From Spongiactinospora rosea (GTDB lineage: Bacteria > Actinomycetota > Actinomycetes > Streptosporangiales > Streptosporangiaceae), in NCBI RefSeq assembly GCF_003315795.1, contig NZ_QMEY01000003.1, forward strand, positions 620,001 through 684,000: a DNA stretch of 64,000 nt, written 5' to 3'. Shown piece after piece: positions 62,434-64,000 of this stretch (positions are counted from its first letter, which is position 1; each line of letters begins with the position of its first letter). A model generated the notes under the pieces. That model ran no database searches. It was not told where the DNA came from and worked only from the letters and a program-made list of their open reading frames with translations. A program made the translations under genes and the position numbers.

Positions 62434-63983
62434 GCGGCGGGTTTCCAGGTGTGGATCGTCGCGAACAGCCCGCCGGTGGCGTGCTCGTGCGCGTCCACGC
62501 CCGGGGTGATCCCGGTGTACTGGCCGCGGACCACGTAGACGTGCTTGAGGAACACGATGTAGGTCCACGCCTGGTCATCGTGGATGAACTTCTGGAACTC
62601 GCGGTACGCCTGCTTGCGTTCCGCGTCGCCGGCGGACGCGCGGCCCTTGTCGAGGAGTTCGTCCACCTTGGGGTTGTTGTAGTGGCCCGGGTTGAAGTAT
62701 CCCTCTCCGGCGTACTTGGAGTGGAACAGCTCGTAGTTGATGTAGTCGGGGTCATAAGGGCTGCCGTAGCCCATGATCAGCGCGTCCTCGGCCATGCGCG
62801 GCTCGATGGCGTCCCAGTCCAGGCCGGCCGGCTCCACCGCGATGCCGATCTTCTTGGCGTCGGAGGCGACGGCCAGCGCCAGTTCCTTGCGCAGCGAGTC
62901 GCCCGCCGGGTACATGAGCGTGAACTCAGCCCTGCGGCCGTCCTTCTCCCTGATCCCGTCGGCGCCCGGCTTGTACCCGGCCTCCTCCAGCAGCCGCTTG
63001 GCGGCCTCCTGGTCCGTCTTGCCGGTCACCTCGGGGTTGTGCCAGGCGGTGTCGGGCGAGATGGGCCCGTACGCCGGGGTGCCCGCGCCGGCCAGGATCG
63101 CGTCCACGATCGCCTGCCGGTCGATGGCCAGATCGACGGCCTTGCGGATGGCCTTGTCACCGGTCACCGGCTGCTTCATCGGCCAGGCGATACCGCGGTA
63201 GTCGGCGGTGTGGGCGTCGTACACGGTCAGCCCCTGCTGCCCGCGGAACCCGGCCGCGGCCTTGGGCGGCAGCACGGTGGCGTCGAATTCACCGGCCCGC
63301 AACCGCGTGGCCCGGACATTGTCATCGGGCGCGAACGCGAGCACCAGCCGGGAGATCGCCGGAGCGCCGCCCCAGTAGTCCTTGTTCGCCTCCAGCACGA
63401 CCTTGTCGCCGGGGGTCCAGGACACGAACTTGTACGGCCCGCTGCCCACGGGCCTGGTCTTCTCCAGCGTCCCCTTCGGCACGATGCCGAGGGTGGTGCG
63501 CTGGGGGAGCGGGGCGTAGGGGTGGTTCAGCTCGAACACGACCGTGGTGGGGTCGGGCGCCTCCACCTCTTTGATCGCGGCGTAGTCGCCCCTGATCGAG
63601 GAGTTGTTCTTGGGGTCGAGCAGCGCCTCGTAGGTGTACTCGACGTCTTCACTGGTGAGCGGCTTGCCGTCGTGGAACTTCACACCTTGGCGCAGGGTGA
63701 ACGTGACGGTCTTGCCGTCCTCGGAGATCTGCGGGGGCGCGGTGGCGAGGGAGGGCTTGAGGGTGAGGTCGGGGGACCGGGTCATCAGGCCGTCGAACAT
63801 CATCGACCCGCCGTCAGGGGAGAAGCCGAGCACGGGGCTCAGGTTGTCGAACTCAGAGCTCATCCCGATGACGAACGTGCCGTCGTCGGCCTTGCCCGCC
63901 GGTGCGGCGGGGCCTTTGGGCGCGGAGCAGGCGGCGGCGGTCAGCATGCCGAACGCGACAGACAGCGCGATCAGGCGCTTCAT
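62430..63983 (-). CDS. Peptide/nickel-type ABC transporter, substrate-binding lipoprotein (SBP family 5)
   Basis: 517 residues. Lipobox AAAC with Cys19, then SBP_bac_5: FTLRQGVKFHDGKPLTSEDV (20 residues), the ligand-cleft region and the C-terminal DPDYINYELFHS and AYREFQKFIHDD. Members of this family bind oligopeptides, nickel chelates, haem or sugars. I see no His-rich loop that would point to nickel. First gene of the operon; its promoter lies at or beyond the window end. AGGTT near 63988 is a weak ribosome site. Confidence 0.9.
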   Translation of the reverse strand: MKRLIALSVAFGMLTAAACSAPKGPAAPAGKADDGTFVIGMSSEFDNLSPVLGFSPDGGSMMFDGLMTRSPDLTLKPSLATAPPQISEDGKTVTFTLRQGVKFHDGKPLTSEDVEYTYEALLDPKNNSSIRGDYAAIKEVEAPDPTTVVFELNHPYAPLPQRTTLGIVPKGTLEKTRPVGSGPYKFVSWTPGDKVVLEANKDYWGGAPAISRLVLAFAPDDNVRATRLRAGEFDATVLPPKAAAGFRGQQGLTVYDAHTADYRGIAWPMKQPVTGDKAIRKAVDLAIDRQAIVDAILAGAGTPAYGPISPDTAWHNPEVTGKTDQEAAKRLLEEAGYKPGADGIREKDGRRAEFTLMYPAGDSLRKELALAVASDAKKIGIAVEPAGLDWDAIEPRMAEDALIMGYGSPYDPDYINYELFHSKYAGEGYFNPGHYNNPKVDELLDKGRASAGDAERKQAYREFQKFIHDDQAWTYIVFLKHVYVVRGQYTGITPGVDAHEHATGGLFATIHTWKPAA

Positions 63984-64000
63984 TACAGATAACCTCCGAG

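Noticed and set aside
63984..64000. Metal riboswitch in front of the peptide/nickel transporter
   Set aside because: Only 17 bases upstream of the first gene are present; nothing can be said.

Overview
The window is very GC-rich actinobacterial chromosome. Start codons are often GTG or TTG, several genes look leaderless, and 4-base GTGA/ATGA overlaps join operon members. The gene order (pyk, pdtaR, liv transporter, polA, rpsA, coaE, uvrB; then pyrG, nudix, xer, parA, scpA, scpB, rluB, aroH, tyrA, cmk, der) is that of a core filamentous-actinomycete chromosome. My inference from gene content, including SpoOM and DUF4126, is a member of the Streptosporangiaceae or a close relative. I see no prophage, no insertion sequence and no CRISPR array.

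Layout. 1-5.5 kb: 3' part of a secreted subtilase, a DUF2784 membrane protein, pyruvate kinase, tRNA-Leu(CAA), the ANTAR response regulator PdtaR and a lipoprotein. 5.9-11.7 kb: branched-chain amino acid ABC system; livK reads rightward and livH-livM-livG-livF are a separate leftward operon. LivH carries an extra secreted beta-rich domain. 12.2-19.1 kb: polA, a polysaccharide deacetylase, rpsA, an acetyltransferase and coaE. 19.2-22.9 kb: leftward operon of two SPFH proteins and SpoOM. 23.2-25.3 kb: uvrB, followed by a non-coding region with a 119-bp tandem repeat. 26-33 kb: a TetR-controlled PEP-utilising enzyme with a clear palindromic operator, Uma2, two membrane proteins, a nitronate monooxygenase and a hexapeptide acyltransferase. 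33.1-48.5 kb: CTP synthase through Der, covering nucleotide synthesis, chromosome segregation (Xer, ParA, ScpAB), pseudouridylation, aromatic amino acids, CMP kinase and a ribosome-assembly GTPase. Two carotenoid-cleavage-type oxygenases and an ArsR-type regulator sit between tyrA and cmk. 48.5-58.9 kb: accessory genes, including a lipoprotein, a SUKH-like protein, a marR-lprG-p55-like lipid-export operon, an HxlR/PPOX divergent pair, an ECF-like sigma factor with two region-4 helix-turn-helix units, a small cysteine-containing secreted protein, a CBS protein and a single-pass membrane protein. 59.0-64 kb: leftward five-gene peptide/nickel-type ABC transporter.

Most interesting points: (1) the two carotenoid oxygenase genes share a duplicated control region in which a terminator-like hairpin, with one compensatory base-pair change, carries the -35 hexamer TTGACA in its loop, followed 27 bases later by a GGTAAC-N3-GTTACC palindrome and a weaker second site 19 bases on; (2) the RluB-type pseudouridine synthase has a very long RGG/YGSRG repeat N-terminus; (3) three unrelated genes end in short tandem repeats that copy their own stop codon; (4) the SPFH-SPFH-SpoOM operon; (5) the sigma factor with a doubled region 4; (6) at least five leaderless genes have TANNNT exactly 7 bases before the start codon.
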